A stretch of 64,000 nt of DNA from Umezawaea tangerina (GCF_003002815.1 NZ_PVTF01000002.1:372001-436000), one strand, 5' to 3'; counted from the stretch's first letter, positions 1 through 8,395 are shown. Numbers and translations: made by a program. The notes: generated by a model from the sequence alone, not told the origin.

Positions 1-515
1 GGCACGTCCAGCTCCACCATGGCCTCGTAGAACGGGTACCAGCCCGTGTCGGTCAGCGGTGCCGACGTCCAGTGCCCGCCGCTCGGGTCGGGGTTGAGGT
101 TGCAGCCCACGAACCCCAGCTCCTCGACGCAGCGCCGCAGCTCGGCCACGGCGTGCGCGATCGGCACGCCGGGCGACTGCGGGAGCTGGCACACGCCGAC
201 GAACTTGTCCGTGTAGAGCCCGACCACGCGGGCGATGAGGTCGTTGCAGGCGCGCGCCCACGCGGTGCTGACCTCCTCGTCGCCGAAGTGGTGGCCCATC
301 GCCGAGGCCCGCGGCGAGAACAAGGTGAGGTCCACACCGCGCTCGGCCATGAGGCGGACCTGGCCGCCCTCGACCGACTCGCGGATCTCGTCGTCGGGGA
401 TCGCGGGGTAGGCCGGAGGCCGTCGACCGGCGTCGAAGGCCTCCTGCTGGGCCGTGCGCCAGGCCGTGTGCGCGGCGGGCGCGGTCGTGTAGTGGCCGTG
501 GCAGTCGATGATCAC
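1..515 (-). CDS. ligJ: 4-oxalomesaconate hydratase, LigJ-like (partial)
   Basis: Amidohydrolase-family protein. Only the N-terminal 171 codons are present because the 3' end lies beyond the window edge. The GTG start at 515 gives MIIDCHGHYTT, the typical opening of LigJ-type 4-oxalomesaconate hydratases with the metal-binding HxH-like pair. Further family blocks are visible: FSPRASAMGHH near residue 67, FVGVCQLPQSPGV near 105 and GFVGCNLNPDPSGGHW near 133. LigJ hydrates 4-oxalomesaconate to 4-carboxy-4-hydroxy-2-oxoadipate in the 4,5-cleavage pathway of protocatechuate and gallate. The genes upstream on the same strand (dioxygenase, tautomerase, aldolase) supply the neighbouring steps, which supports this reading over a generic decarboxylase of the same superfamily. 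Confidence 0.85.
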   Translation of the reverse strand, partial: MIIDCHGHYTTAPAAHTAWRTAQQEAFDAGRRPPAYPAIPDDEIRESVEGGQVRLMAERGVDLTLFSPRASAMGHHFGDEEVSTAWARACNDLIARVVGLYTDKFVGVCQLPQSPGVPIAHAVAELRRCVEELGFVGCNLNPDPSGGHWTSAPLTDTGWYPFYEAMVELDV

Positions 516-570
516 GACGCGGTCCCCCGGTCCCGTACTCCGTCGGGCGTTCCCCCGTACCCCACCGCTG

Positions 571-1548
571 TCACGACTCCGGCGGCGGCACGACCGGCGT
601 GCCGTGGGTGTGGAACGTGTCGATGGTCTTGAGCCCCCACGCCTGCCCCTTCGCCCGCTCCTCGCGGTTCCAGCTGATCGTCTTCCAGTCGGGCGCCAGG
701 ACCAGCCGGGCGCCCGCGTTGCAGATCTCGATCCGGTTGCCGCCCGGTTCCCAGACGTAGAGGAAGAACGTCTGCTGGATGGCGTGCTTGTGCGGCCCGG
801 TCTCGATGTGCACGCCCGCGTCGAGGCACACGTCCGCGGCCCGGAGGATCTCCTCGCGGGTGTCGGTGGCGAACGCGAGGTGGTGCAGCCGTCCGGAGTG
901 GCCGGTCCAGTCCTCGGTGTGCACGAGGTCGTAGGTCTTGTCTCCCACGGAGTACCAGACGGCCTGCGGGCTGCCGTCGTCCTTCACGATCTGCTCGGTG
1001 CAGCGCGCGCCCAGCACGTCCCGCAGGAACGCCGAGGTCGACGGCACGTCGGCGGTCAGGTGGTTGACGTGGTCGAGGCGGCGCAGGTTCGCGCCCCGGC
1101 CGGGGTAGGCCGCCGCCTGGTTCTTGAGCGCGGGCCGGTCGGTGTCGTCGGCCCGGTACCAGTCGACGTCCCAGTACAGCCCCATCTCGTGGCCGTCGGG
1201 ATCGGCGAACAGGTACACCTCGCCCAGACCGCGCACGTCCGAGGTCACGCCTCGACCGAGGCCCGCGGCGTCGATCCCCGCGCGCAGCCGGTCGACGGCC
1301 TGCGGGCTGGCGGCGCGCAGGTAGGTGCGGCCGACACCCGCGGTGTCGCGCTGCACGAGGCGGACGGTCCACGACTGGTAGTCGTCCCAGGTGTGCAGGT
1401 AGACCGAGGTGTCGTCGCGGTGCACCTCCCGCAGCCCCAGCACGTCCACGAAGCAGTCGCGGGACTCCTCCAGGACGGGGGTGAGCAGTTCGACCGGTCC
1501 GACGTGGGCGATGTCGCGCCTGCGGTCGGGGTCGTGCGCGGGGGTCAT
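571..1548 (-). CDS. type I extradiol ring-cleavage dioxygenase (VOC superfamily)
   Basis: A 325-residue two-domain VOC protein. The ATG at 1548 is preferred to an in-frame start further upstream because it overlaps the stop of the preceding gene as ATGA. The C-terminal domain carries the 2-His-1-carboxylate Fe(II) site: His in RLDHVNHL (about residue 160), His in RLHHLAF (about 222) and Glu in GGNRIEICN (about 274). Proteins of this family cleave catechols next to the diol. The flanking LigJ, GalD and LigK homologues suggest an aromatic acid whose cleavage product leads to 4-oxalomesaconate, such as gallate or a protocatechuate derivative. Known gallate and protocatechuate 4,5-dioxygenases are of the unrelated type II fold, so the substrate is uncertain. 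Confidence 0.85.
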   Translation of the reverse strand: MTPAHDPDRRRDIAHVGPVELLTPVLEESRDCFVDVLGLREVHRDDTSVYLHTWDDYQSWTVRLVQRDTAGVGRTYLRAASPQAVDRLRAGIDAAGLGRGVTSDVRGLGEVYLFADPDGHEMGLYWDVDWYRADDTDRPALKNQAAAYPGRGANLRRLDHVNHLTADVPSTSAFLRDVLGARCTEQIVKDDGSPQAVWYSVGDKTYDLVHTEDWTGHSGRLHHLAFATDTREEILRAADVCLDAGVHIETGPHKHAIQQTFFLYVWEPGGNRIEICNAGARLVLAPDWKTISWNREERAKGQAWGLKTIDTFHTHGTPVVPPPES

Positions 1549-2603
1549 CCGGTCGCCTTTCCCGGTCGCGGCCACACGAGGCCGTCGGACAGCTTGCGGG
1601 CCGTGCGGACGACGGCGCTGCGGAGCAGACGGGTGTCCGCGCCGTCGCCGTCGAGGTCGACGGACACGTCGAAGTACCCGGTCGGGTGCTCGACCCGCAC
1701 CGGGTCGACCGCGGTGACCGGGTTCGCGACGGTGCCGGGCGTGAGCACCCCCGCTGCGACCGACACGGCGCCGAGGACGCCGATCGCGGTGTGCACGCGG
1801 TGCGGGATGAACGTCCGGGTGGTCACGGTGCCGCCGCGGCGGGACTCCGACACGATGGTGATCTTGGGGACGGTGGTGTCCCGGACGTCGCCGAGCCCCA
1901 TCGCCGGACCGGCCTCCAGTCGGATGGCCTCCACCGCGGCGCGGAGCCGGTCGTCGGCTTCGAGCACGTCCGGCGGCTCGGTGCCCTCGACGCCGAGGTC
2001 GGCCGCCCGGACCAGCACCACGGGCATGCCCGCGTGCACGCAGGTGACGTCGACACCCGCGAACCGGTCGACGAGGCCGCCCGTGGGGAAGACGGGCGCG
2101 TCGCCGCCGGGGAACTCCAGGTGGACCGGCGCGGCGGGGAACGGCGTGCCCGCCACGGCGGTGTCGCCGTCGTAGGCCACGCGGCCGCCGGGGGTCGACA
2201 CCGTCGCGACGACGAGGCTCGGCACGGGGTTCACGATGCGGATCCGGACGTCGGTGGTCCCGCCGGAGACCGGGACCAGGCCCCGCTCGATCGCGAACGG
2301 CCCGACGCCCGCGAGCAGGTTCCCGCAGGTCTGGGCGTCGGTCACGACCGCCCGGTCGGGCACGACCTGGAGGAACAGGTAGTCGACGTCGGCGTCCGCG
2401 GACGGCGAGACCACCGCCACCTTGCTGGTCAACGGGTGCCCGCCGCCGATCCCGTCGACCTGGCGCGCGTCCGGCGAGCCCATGACCCGCAGCAGGAGGT
2501 CGTCGCGCTCGGCCGGGTCCGCGGGCAGGTCGGCGGCCAGGAAGTACGCGCCCTTCGAGCTGCCGCCGCGCATCTGCATGCAGCGGATCCCGTCGGCGCT
2601 CAC
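1545..2603 (-). CDS. galD: 4-oxalomesaconate tautomerase, GalD-like (PrpF family)
   Basis: A 352-residue PrpF/DapF-fold protein. Conserved blocks include MRGGSSKGAYF near residue 11, IGGGHPLTSKVAVV near 52 and the active-site cysteine segment TCGNLLAGVGPFA near 92. GalD isomerises the keto and enol forms of 4-oxalomesaconate in gallate degradation. Position between an aldolase and a ring-cleavage dioxygenase, with LigJ downstream, supports this role rather than 2-methylaconitate isomerisation. The GTG start at 2603 overlaps the upstream aldolase stop (GTGA), and its own stop overlaps the dioxygenase start, so the genes are probably translationally coupled. Confidence 0.82.
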   Translation of the reverse strand: MSADGIRCMQMRGGSSKGAYFLAADLPADPAERDDLLLRVMGSPDARQVDGIGGGHPLTSKVAVVSPSADADVDYLFLQVVPDRAVVTDAQTCGNLLAGVGPFAIERGLVPVSGGTTDVRIRIVNPVPSLVVATVSTPGGRVAYDGDTAVAGTPFPAAPVHLEFPGGDAPVFPTGGLVDRFAGVDVTCVHAGMPVVLVRAADLGVEGTEPPDVLEADDRLRAAVEAIRLEAGPAMGLGDVRDTTVPKITIVSESRRGGTVTTRTFIPHRVHTAIGVLGAVSVAAGVLTPGTVANPVTAVDPVRVEHPTGYFDVSVDLDGDGADTRLLRSAVVRTARKLSDGLVWPRPGKATG

Positions 2604-3292
2604 GTCGGCAGCCGGTCGACGTAGGTCACGCCGAGGTCGGCGAGCAGCGGGCGCAGGCCGTACAGGTCGATCCCGAGGGTGCCGCCCGCCAGCTCGGCGC
2701 GCTTGGCGGCCTCCCCGGCCAGCCGCTTCGCCGCCGCGGCCGCCACGTCGGGCGCGGCGGCCACCGGCAGGGCCAGGACACCGTCGTCGTCGGCGACGAC
2801 GACGTCACCCGGCCGCACGACCCGGCCGTCGGCGACGACGGGGACGTTGACCGAACCGGGGCTGGCCTTCACCGTGCCCTGCGCGTGCACGGCCCGCGAC
2901 CACACCGGGAAGCCCATCCCCCGCAACGCCGCCAGGTCGCGGACCCCCGCGTCGATGACGAGGCCGACGACGCCGCGGGCCACCAGCGAGGTCGCCAGCA
3001 GGTCGCCGAACATGCCGTCGGTCGACCGCGAGGTCGTGGTCACGACCAGCACGTCACCGGGTCGGCACACCTCGACGGCGGCGTGGATCATCAGGTTGTC
3101 CCCCGGATGGCAGGACACCGTGATGGCCGAGCCCGCGATCGCGGTGCCGCTCTGGCGCGCCCGGACGGCGGGGCCGAGCAGGCCGGTGCGGCCCGCGGCC
3201 TCGTGGACCGCGGCGACACCGGCCTCGCGGAGTGCGGCGACGGTCTCCGGGTCGGCCCGGTCGACGTGCCGGACGACGTAGTGGGGTGCCAT
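2600..3292 (-). CDS. ligK: 4-carboxy-4-hydroxy-2-oxoadipate aldolase (LigK/GalC, RraA fold)
   Basis: A 230-residue RraA-like protein. It shows the class II pyruvate aldolase signature: GMFGDLLATSLVARG followed by GLVIDAGVRD, where the Arg-Asp pair binds substrate and metal. It is the last step of the 4-oxalomesaconate branch, splitting 4-carboxy-4-hydroxy-2-oxoadipate to pyruvate and oxaloacetate. It is the first gene of the leftward operon, with a promoter and inverted repeat immediately upstream. RraA paralogues that bind RNase E lack this catabolic context, so that alternative is unlikely. Confidence 0.85.
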   Translation of the reverse strand: MAPHYVVRHVDRADPETVAALREAGVAAVHEAAGRTGLLGPAVRARQSGTAIAGSAITVSCHPGDNLMIHAAVEVCRPGDVLVVTTTSRSTDGMFGDLLATSLVARGVVGLVIDAGVRDLAALRGMGFPVWSRAVHAQGTVKASPGSVNVPVVADGRVVRPGDVVVADDDGVLALPVAAAPDVAAAAAKRLAGEAAKRAELAGGTLGIDLYGLRPLLADLGVTYVDRLPT

Positions 3293-3376
3293 GCGCGCCT
3301 CAGCTCGGCAGCGGCGTGGTCGGGACGGCGGTGGTCATCGGTCTTCCTCACTCGGGGTGGGCGGCTCTCCGGTCAC

Positions 3377-3405
3377 TGTCTACGCCGCACGCACATTGCG
3401 GTCAA
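3377..3405 (-). promoter_or_regulatory. sigma-70-like promoter of the aromatic-acid operon
   Basis: Read on the minus strand, TTGACC (3405-3400) and TAGACA (3382-3377) are separated by 17 bp, close to the actinobacterial housekeeping consensus. They lie 85 to 113 bp upstream of the aldolase ATG. The -35 box touches the end of an inverted repeat, a typical layout for repressor control. Confidence 0.55.
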
Positions 3406-3432
3406 GATTGTCTTCACAATTGTTGACAATCT
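3405..3432. promoter_or_regulatory. inverted-repeat operator between aromatic operon and ABC importer
   Basis: AGATTGTC (3405-3412) and GACAATCT (3425-3432) form a perfect 8-bp inverted repeat around the palindrome ACAATTGT (3416-3423). It sits between the divergent aldolase and transporter genes and abuts the minus-strand -35 box, so one regulator could control both. The 9-mer AAGATTGTC recurs at 28799-28807 in front of the GntR gene. Confidence 0.5.
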
Positions 3433-3499
3433 GGGTACGGTCGCCTCCGACGGCCTCACCAGCGCTCGTCGGCGCGCGCTCCGTCCAAGGAGGACCACC

Positions 3500-4489
3500 G
3501 TGTTCCCACCCGTTCCCCCCGTCCGACCGGCGCGACGGCGCGGCCTGGCCGCCCTCCTGGTCGCGTCGGCGGTCCTGGTCACGAGCGCCTGCGGCTCGGC
3601 CGCGCCCGGCGGCGAGTCGGCGTCCGGGACGACCGCGGTGAAGGTCGGCGTGATCCCGATCGTCGACGTCGCCCCCGTCCACCTGGGCATCAAGCAGGGC
3701 TTCTTCGCCGCCGAAGGGCTCGACGTGAGCCTCGAGACCGCGCAGGGCGGCGCGGCCATCGTCCCCGGCGTCGTCAGCGGGCAGTACCAGTTCGGCTTCA
3801 GCAACACCACGTCGCTGCTGCTGGCCTCCTCGCAGGGCCTGCCGCTGAAGGTGGTCACCTCCGGCGTGGCCTCCACCGGCGAGCAGGGCAAGGACTTCGG
3901 CGGTGTGGTGGTCAAGGCCGACAGCCCGATCAAGAGCGCGGCGGACCTCGCGGGCAAGCGGGTGGCCGTGAACACCCTGAAGAACATCAACACCACCACG
4001 GTCAACCAGGTCGTCCGCGACGCGGGCGGCGACCCGTCCACCATCCGGTACGTCGAGCTCGCGTTCCCGGACATCGTGGCGGCCGTGGCCAGGGGCGACG
4101 TGGACGCGGGCCAGGTGGTCGAGCCGTTCCTGACCATCGCCGCAGGCCAGGCCGACCGCCAGGTCGTCTCCAACTACGCGGCCACCGACCCCGGACTGAC
4201 CGTCGGGATGTACTTCACCTCGCGGACCTACGCCGCGCAGAACCCCAAGGCGGTCGCCTCGTTCACCGCGGCGATGAACAGGTCCATGGAGTACGCCACG
4301 GCGCACCCGGACGAGGCCCGCGCGATCCTCCCCACCTACACGAAGATTGACTTCGCGGTGCAGAAGGACCTCGTGCTGCCGAAGTGGCCCGCCACGATCG
4401 ACCGCGGGCCGGTGCAGCGCCTGGCCGACCTCGCCCTGCGGGACGGGCTGATCACCAAGCAGCCCGACCTCGGCACCCTGCTGCCGTGA
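3500..4489 (+). CDS. ABC transporter substrate-binding lipoprotein (NitT/TauT family)
   Basis: A 329-residue periplasmic-binding protein of the SsuA/TauA/THI5 type. The GTG at 3500 follows a strong AAGGAGG ribosome site by 6 bases. The N-terminus is basic (RPARRR) with a hydrophobic stretch ending VTSAC, so Cys near residue 30 is the probable lipidation site. The mature part begins with the family pattern KVGVIPIVDVAPVHLGIKQGFF. It should capture a small organic anion outside the membrane. Divergence from the aromatic-acid operon suggests an aromatic acid, but the family also binds sulfonates, nitrate and thiamine precursors, so the ligand is inferred. Its stop overlaps the next gene's GTG. 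Confidence 0.88.
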   Translation: MFPPVPPVRPARRRGLAALLVASAVLVTSACGSAAPGGESASGTTAVKVGVIPIVDVAPVHLGIKQGFFAAEGLDVSLETAQGGAAIVPGVVSGQYQFGFSNTTSLLLASSQGLPLKVVTSGVASTGEQGKDFGGVVVKADSPIKSAADLAGKRVAVNTLKNINTTTVNQVVRDAGGDPSTIRYVELAFPDIVAAVARGDVDAGQVVEPFLTIAAGQADRQVVSNYAATDPGLTVGMYFTSRTYAAQNPKAVASFTAAMNRSMEYATAHPDEARAILPTYTKIDFAVQKDLVLPKWPATIDRGPVQRLADLALRDGLITKQPDLGTLLP

Positions 4490-5289
4490 CGGGAGCGGTC
4501 ACCGCGCCCCGCGCCTCCCGCGGGCGGATCCCCGAACCCGCCCTCGGGGTGCTCGGCCTGGCGCTGCTGGTCGCCGTGGTGGAGGCGCTGCCGCGGCTGG
4601 GCCTGGTCGACGGCCGGTTCCTGCCGCCCGCCACCGCCATGCTCGGGGAGCTCGGCCACCAGCTCCGGCTCGCGGAGTTCTGGGTGGCCGCCGGGCAGAC
4701 GCTCGGCGGCTGGGCACTGGGCTTGGCGCTCGCGGTGGTCGCCGGGGTCGTGGTCGGGGTGGTGATCGGCGGCGTCGGGTTCCTGCGGGCCGTCACCGCG
4801 TCCACCATCGAGTTCCTGCGCCCCATCCCGTCGGTCGCCCTGATCCCGCTGGTGGTGCTGGTCCACGGCAGCAGGCCGGAGTCGGCGCTGGTCCTGGTGG
4901 TGTACGCGGCGTTCTGGCAGGTGCTCGTGCAGGTGCTCTACGGCGTCGCGGACGTCGACCCGGTCGTGCGCGACACGGCGCGCTCCTACCGGTTCTCCCG
5001 GTGGACCGTCGTCCGCGCGGTCGTCTGGCCGACCGCCCTGCCCTACGTGGTCACGGGGTTCCGGCTGGCCGCGTCGGTGGCGCTCATCCTGGAGGTCACC
5101 GCCGAGCTGATCATCGGCGTGCCCGGCCTCGGCCGTTCGATCGGCGTGGCCCAGAGCTCGGGCGCCGTCACCCAGACCTACGCGCTCGTCATCGTCGTCG
5201 GACTCCTCGGCGTCGCCGTCAACACCTCCGCCCGCTTCGTCGAACGGCGCGCGCTGCGGTGGCACACCTCGGTCCGGAGGGACCTGTGA
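4486..5289 (+). CDS. ABC transporter permease (NitT/TauT family), first
   Basis: A 267-residue inner-membrane permease with about six hydrophobic segments. The cytoplasmic loop DTARSYRFSRWTVVRAVVWP (about residues 164-183) corresponds to the EAA motif that docks the ATPase. The GTG at 4486 overlaps the binding-protein stop, indicating coupled translation. An upstream in-frame start would run through the binding-protein gene and is not credible. It pairs with the next gene as a heterodimeric channel. Confidence 0.87.
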   Translation: MTGAVTAPRASRGRIPEPALGVLGLALLVAVVEALPRLGLVDGRFLPPATAMLGELGHQLRLAEFWVAAGQTLGGWALGLALAVVAGVVVGVVIGGVGFLRAVTASTIEFLRPIPSVALIPLVVLVHGSRPESALVLVVYAAFWQVLVQVLYGVADVDPVVRDTARSYRFSRWTVVRAVVWPTALPYVVTGFRLAASVALILEVTAELIIGVPGLGRSIGVAQSSGAVTQTYALVIVVGLLGVAVNTSARFVERRALRWHTSVRRDL

Positions 5290-6056
5290 CCCGCCGCGCA
5301 CTGGTCGCGCTCGGCCTGCCCGTCGTGCTGGTGGCGACGTGGTGGGTGCTGTCGGCGGGCAGCACGAGCTTCTTCTGGCCACCGCTGTCCGCGATCGTCG
5401 CGGCCTTCCCGACGACGTGGACGGCCGACCCCATCGCGCACGACGTGCTGCCCAGCCTCGCCCGGCTCACCGCCGGGTACCTGGTCGCGCTGGTCGTCGG
5501 CGTGGCCGCGGGGGTCGCGATCGGCTCCGACCGCGTGCTGCGCGCGCTCTGCGAGCCCGTGCTGGAGTTCCTCCGGGCCATCCCGCCGCCGGTGCTGGTC
5601 CCCGTGATCGCGCTGTTCGCGGGCTACACCGGGTCGACCACCAAGGTCGTCACCATCGCGCTCGGCTGCCTGTGGCCGATCCTGCTCAACACCGTCGAAG
5701 GCGTGCGGTCGCTGGACGAGGTGCTGCGCGACACCGCCCGCTCCTACCGCCTCGGCCGCCTGACCACCCTGCGCCAGGTGGTGCTGCGCGGGTCCAGCCC
5801 GCGCATCGCCGCCGGTGCCCGCCAAGCCCTGTCCGTCGGCGTGATCCTCATGGTCATCAGCGAGCTGTTCGGCGCCGACCGCGGGCTCGGCGCGGCCGTC
5901 GTGCGGTTCCAGCGCGGTTTCGCCATCCCCCAGATGTGGACCGGCATCATCCTGCTCGGCCTGCTCGGAGTCGCCCTCTCGGGCCTCTTCCGGCTCGTCG
6001 AGCACCGAACCCTGGCCTGGTACCGCGGTCTGCGCCAGGCCGAACGGGAAGTGTGA
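5286..6056 (+). CDS. ABC transporter permease (NitT/TauT family), second
   Basis: A 256-residue permease of the same family as its neighbour, with a matching EAA loop containing DTARSYRLGRLTTLRQVVL. Hydrophobic segments span most of the protein, beginning at ALVALGLPVVLVATWWVL. The GTG start overlaps the previous stop as GTGA. Two related but distinct permease genes are common in this subfamily and imply a heterodimeric pore. Confidence 0.87.
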   Translation: MTRRALVALGLPVVLVATWWVLSAGSTSFFWPPLSAIVAAFPTTWTADPIAHDVLPSLARLTAGYLVALVVGVAAGVAIGSDRVLRALCEPVLEFLRAIPPPVLVPVIALFAGYTGSTTKVVTIALGCLWPILLNTVEGVRSLDEVLRDTARSYRLGRLTTLRQVVLRGSSPRIAAGARQALSVGVILMVISELFGADRGLGAAVVRFQRGFAIPQMWTGIILLGLLGVALSGLFRLVEHRTLAWYRGLRQAEREV

Positions 6057-6060
6057 CGAC

Positions 6061-6903
6061 GTGAGCACCACCGCCCTGGACGTCCGGAACCTGGCCAAGA
6101 CCTACGACGGCCACGGCCGCGACGTGGAAGCCGTGCGGGACCTCACCTTCCGCGTCGACCGGGGTGAGCTCGTCTGCGTCGTCGGCCCGTCCGGCGCGGG
6201 CAAGACCACCCTGCTGCGGTGCGTCGCCGGACTCCTGGACAGCTCCGGCGGCACCGTCCACCTCGACGGCGTGCCGGTCACCGGGCCACCCGCGGGCATG
6301 GCCGTGGTGTTCCAGGAGTACGGGCGCAGCCTGTTCCCCTGGCTCACGGTCCGCGGGAACGTCGGGCTGCCGTTGAAGGAGAAGGGGCTCGACCGCCCCA
6401 CCCGCGCCGCCAAGGTCGACGCCGCGCTGGCCGCCGTCGGGCTGTGCGACAGCGCCGACGCCCACCCGTGGCAGCTGTCGGGCGGCATGCAGCAGCGGGT
6501 GGCCATCGCCCGCGCGGTCGCCTACGAGCCCAGCGTGCTGCTGATGGACGAGCCGTTCGCGTCGGTGGACGCGCAGACGCGGGCCGAGCTCGAGGACCTG
6601 GTGCGCGACCTGTGGCAGGACCTCGGCGTCACCGTCCTGTTCGTCACCCACGACATCGACGAGGCCGTCTACCTGGGACAGCGCGTGCTGGTGCTGTCCA
6701 ACCGGCCGACGGTCGTGCTGGAGGACGTCCGCGTCGACCTGCCGACCGCGCGCGACCAGCTGCGCACCCGCTCCTCCCCCGCGTTCGCCGCGGCCCGCAA
6801 CCGGGTCTACGAGCTGGTGCAGCGGGCCAAGCAGGGCCACCGGCCGTTGCCCCGAGCGACGGGCGCGCGGGCGATGTCCACCGGGACCACCGCCGAAGGC
6901 TAG
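6061..6903 (+). CDS. ABC transporter ATP-binding protein (NitT/TauT family)
   Basis: A 280-residue ATPase with all canonical motifs: Walker A GPSGAGKTT near residue 42, Q-loop VVFQE near 83, signature LSGGMQQR near 140, Walker B VLLMDEPFASVD near 160 and the switch histidine in FVTHD near 197. It energises the two permeases before it, completing a four-gene importer operon. The C-terminal tail of about 40 residues is low-complexity. Its 3' end overlaps the convergent TetR gene by 4 bases. Confidence 0.9.
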   Translation: MSTTALDVRNLAKTYDGHGRDVEAVRDLTFRVDRGELVCVVGPSGAGKTTLLRCVAGLLDSSGGTVHLDGVPVTGPPAGMAVVFQEYGRSLFPWLTVRGNVGLPLKEKGLDRPTRAAKVDAALAAVGLCDSADAHPWQLSGGMQQRVAIARAVAYEPSVLLMDEPFASVDAQTRAELEDLVRDLWQDLGVTVLFVTHDIDEAVYLGQRVLVLSNRPTVVLEDVRVDLPTARDQLRTRSSPAFAAARNRVYELVQRAKQGHRPLPRATGARAMSTGTTAEG

Positions 6904-7535
6904 CCGACGGCGTCCACCGCGAACGAGTGGATGTAGGCGAGGGCGGCGTTCATCGACGCCTCCAGTGGACGGACCTGGAGCATCGTCTGCGAGAGCAGGA
7001 CGCCGCCCTGCAACGCCGAGAGCAGCGACAGCGCCAGCTCTTCGAGGTCGGCGTCGGCGCGCAGCTCCCCGCGGTCGCGCATGGCCCGCAGCCCGTCGAG
7101 GACGAGGTCCTTCCAGCGCAGGAAGCCGTTCGCGATGTCGCTGCGGGACTCCTCGTCCCGCACGCTCAGCTCACCCGCGAGCGAGCCGAGGTTGCAGTCG
7201 CCTCGGCAGCCGGTCTCCACCTGCCGTTCGATGGCCGCGTCGGCCCACGCGCGCAGCGCCTCGAAGCTGTCCAGCGCCGTCACCCGCGGCTCACCGGGCT
7301 GGAGCACCGAGTCCGCCTGCCTGGTGATGACCGCCCTGATCAGCGCCTGCTTGCTGTCGAAGTAGTGGTACAGCTGCGACCCGCTCACCCCGGCCGCCGC
7401 CCGCACGTCCTCGATGCCCGTGCCCGCCACGCCGTTGCGGGCGATCAGCTCGGTCGCGGCCTCGACGATGCGGTCCCTGGTGGCCCGCCCCTTGGGGGTC
7501 AGGCGACGCGGCTTCGGCTCCTCGGTCACGGTCAC
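6900..7535 (-). CDS. TetR/AcrR family transcriptional regulator
   Basis: A 211-residue repressor. The N-terminal helix-turn-helix spans about residues 12-60, with GRATRDRIVEAATELIARNG and the recognition segment GVSGSQLYHYFDSKQALI. The ligand-binding C-terminal half is typical of TetR_C, with a CRGDCNLGSLAGE stretch seen in YcdC/AcrR relatives. The GTG at 7535 is chosen; a second GTG lies at 7529. It diverges from the SDR-hydrolase-epimerase operon across two palindromic sites (7550-7567, 7585-7602), so it probably represses itself and that operon. Confidence 0.88.
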   Translation of the reverse strand: MTVTEEPKPRRLTPKGRATRDRIVEAATELIARNGVAGTGIEDVRAAAGVSGSQLYHYFDSKQALIRAVITRQADSVLQPGEPRVTALDSFEALRAWADAAIERQVETGCRGDCNLGSLAGELSVRDEESRSDIANGFLRWKDLVLDGLRAMRDRGELRADADLEELALSLLSALQGGVLLSQTMLQVRPLEASMNAALAYIHSFAVDAVG

Positions 7536-7549
7536 CAGCCTACCTGAGA

Positions 7550-7602
7550 CTGGGTTGCGCAATCCAGAATTCGTGGCTACGTTTCTGGACAGAACAACCC
7601 AG
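7550..7602. promoter_or_regulatory. two TetR operator-like palindromes
   Basis: Site 1, CTGGGTTGCGCAATCCAG (7550-7567), is an 18-bp palindrome with a perfect TTGCGCAA core. Site 2, CTGGACAGAACAACCCAG (7585-7602), keeps the right half CAACCCAG exactly and a weaker left half. Their centres are 35 bp apart. Both lie in the 86-bp gap between the TetR gene and the divergent SDR gene, which fits autoregulation and control of the SDR operon. Confidence 0.65.
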
Positions 7603-7621
7603 AAAGTGAGGCCGACCCACC

Positions 7622-8359
7622 ATGACCACCACCCGCACCGCCCTCGTCACCGGCGCGACCGCCGGTATCGGCCGCGCCGTCGCGCTCCAGCTGGCGGCCG
7701 ACGGCATCGACGTGGTCGCCCACGGCCGCGACCCGGAACGGGGCGCGCTGCTCGTCAAGGAGATCCAGGCGCTGGGCGGATCCGCCCGCTTCGTCACCGC
7801 CGACCTCGCGGACACCGACGAGGTGCTGGCACTGGCCCGTACGGCGGGCGAGGTCGACGTCCTGGTCAACAACGCGGGCGTCTACGCGCTCACCAGCACC
7901 CCGGACACGACCGCGGAGAGCTTCGACCTCCAGTTCGCCGTCAACAGCCGCGCGCCCTTCCTGCTCGTCCAGGCGCTCGCCCCCGCCATGGCCCGCCGCG
8001 GCCACGGGTCCATCGTCACGGTCACCTCGACGGCGGCGACGTCCCCGGCGCCGATCGGCGGCGCGTACGGCGCGTCCAAGGCCGCGGTCGAGCTGCTGAC
8101 CCGCGCGTGGGCCACGGAGTTCGGCCCCAGCGGTGTCCGGGTCAACGCCGTCTCCCCCGGTCCGGTCCGGACGGCGGGGACCACGGCCATGCTCGGCGAG
8201 AACGTCGGGATGCTGGGCCGCGCCAACCTGCGCGGCCGGATCGGGGAGCCCGAGGAGATCGCGGCGGTCGTCCGGTTCCTCGTCGACGACGCCAGCGCCT
8301 ACGTCAACGGCACCGTCGTCGTCGCCAGCGGCGGCGAGCTCAGCGCGCTGCCCGCCTGA
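7622..8359 (+). CDS. short-chain dehydrogenase/reductase (SDR)
   Basis: A 245-residue classical SDR. It has the cofactor motif TGATAGIG near residue 10, NNAG near 84, a serine in VTVTSTAA and the catalytic YGASK near 147-151. The GRDPER segment after the second strand suggests NADP(H) preference. The operon continues with an alpha/beta hydrolase and an NAD-dependent epimerase and is flanked by a divergent TetR gene, a common stress- or xenobiotic-inducible arrangement. The substrate cannot be predicted. Confidence 0.88.
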   Translation: MTTTRTALVTGATAGIGRAVALQLAADGIDVVAHGRDPERGALLVKEIQALGGSARFVTADLADTDEVLALARTAGEVDVLVNNAGVYALTSTPDTTAESFDLQFAVNSRAPFLLVQALAPAMARRGHGSIVTVTSTAATSPAPIGGAYGASKAAVELLTRAWATEFGPSGVRVNAVSPGPVRTAGTTAMLGENVGMLGRANLRGRIGEPEEIAAVVRFLVDDASAYVNGTVVVASGGELSALPA

Positions 8360-8395
8360 CCCGTGCCACCCCCTGCGACCACAAGGAGTTCGACC

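Noticed and set aside
3091-3351. Small minus-strand open frame overlapping the aldolase
   Set aside because: It is an out-of-frame shadow of the aldolase with Arg/Pro-rich composition.
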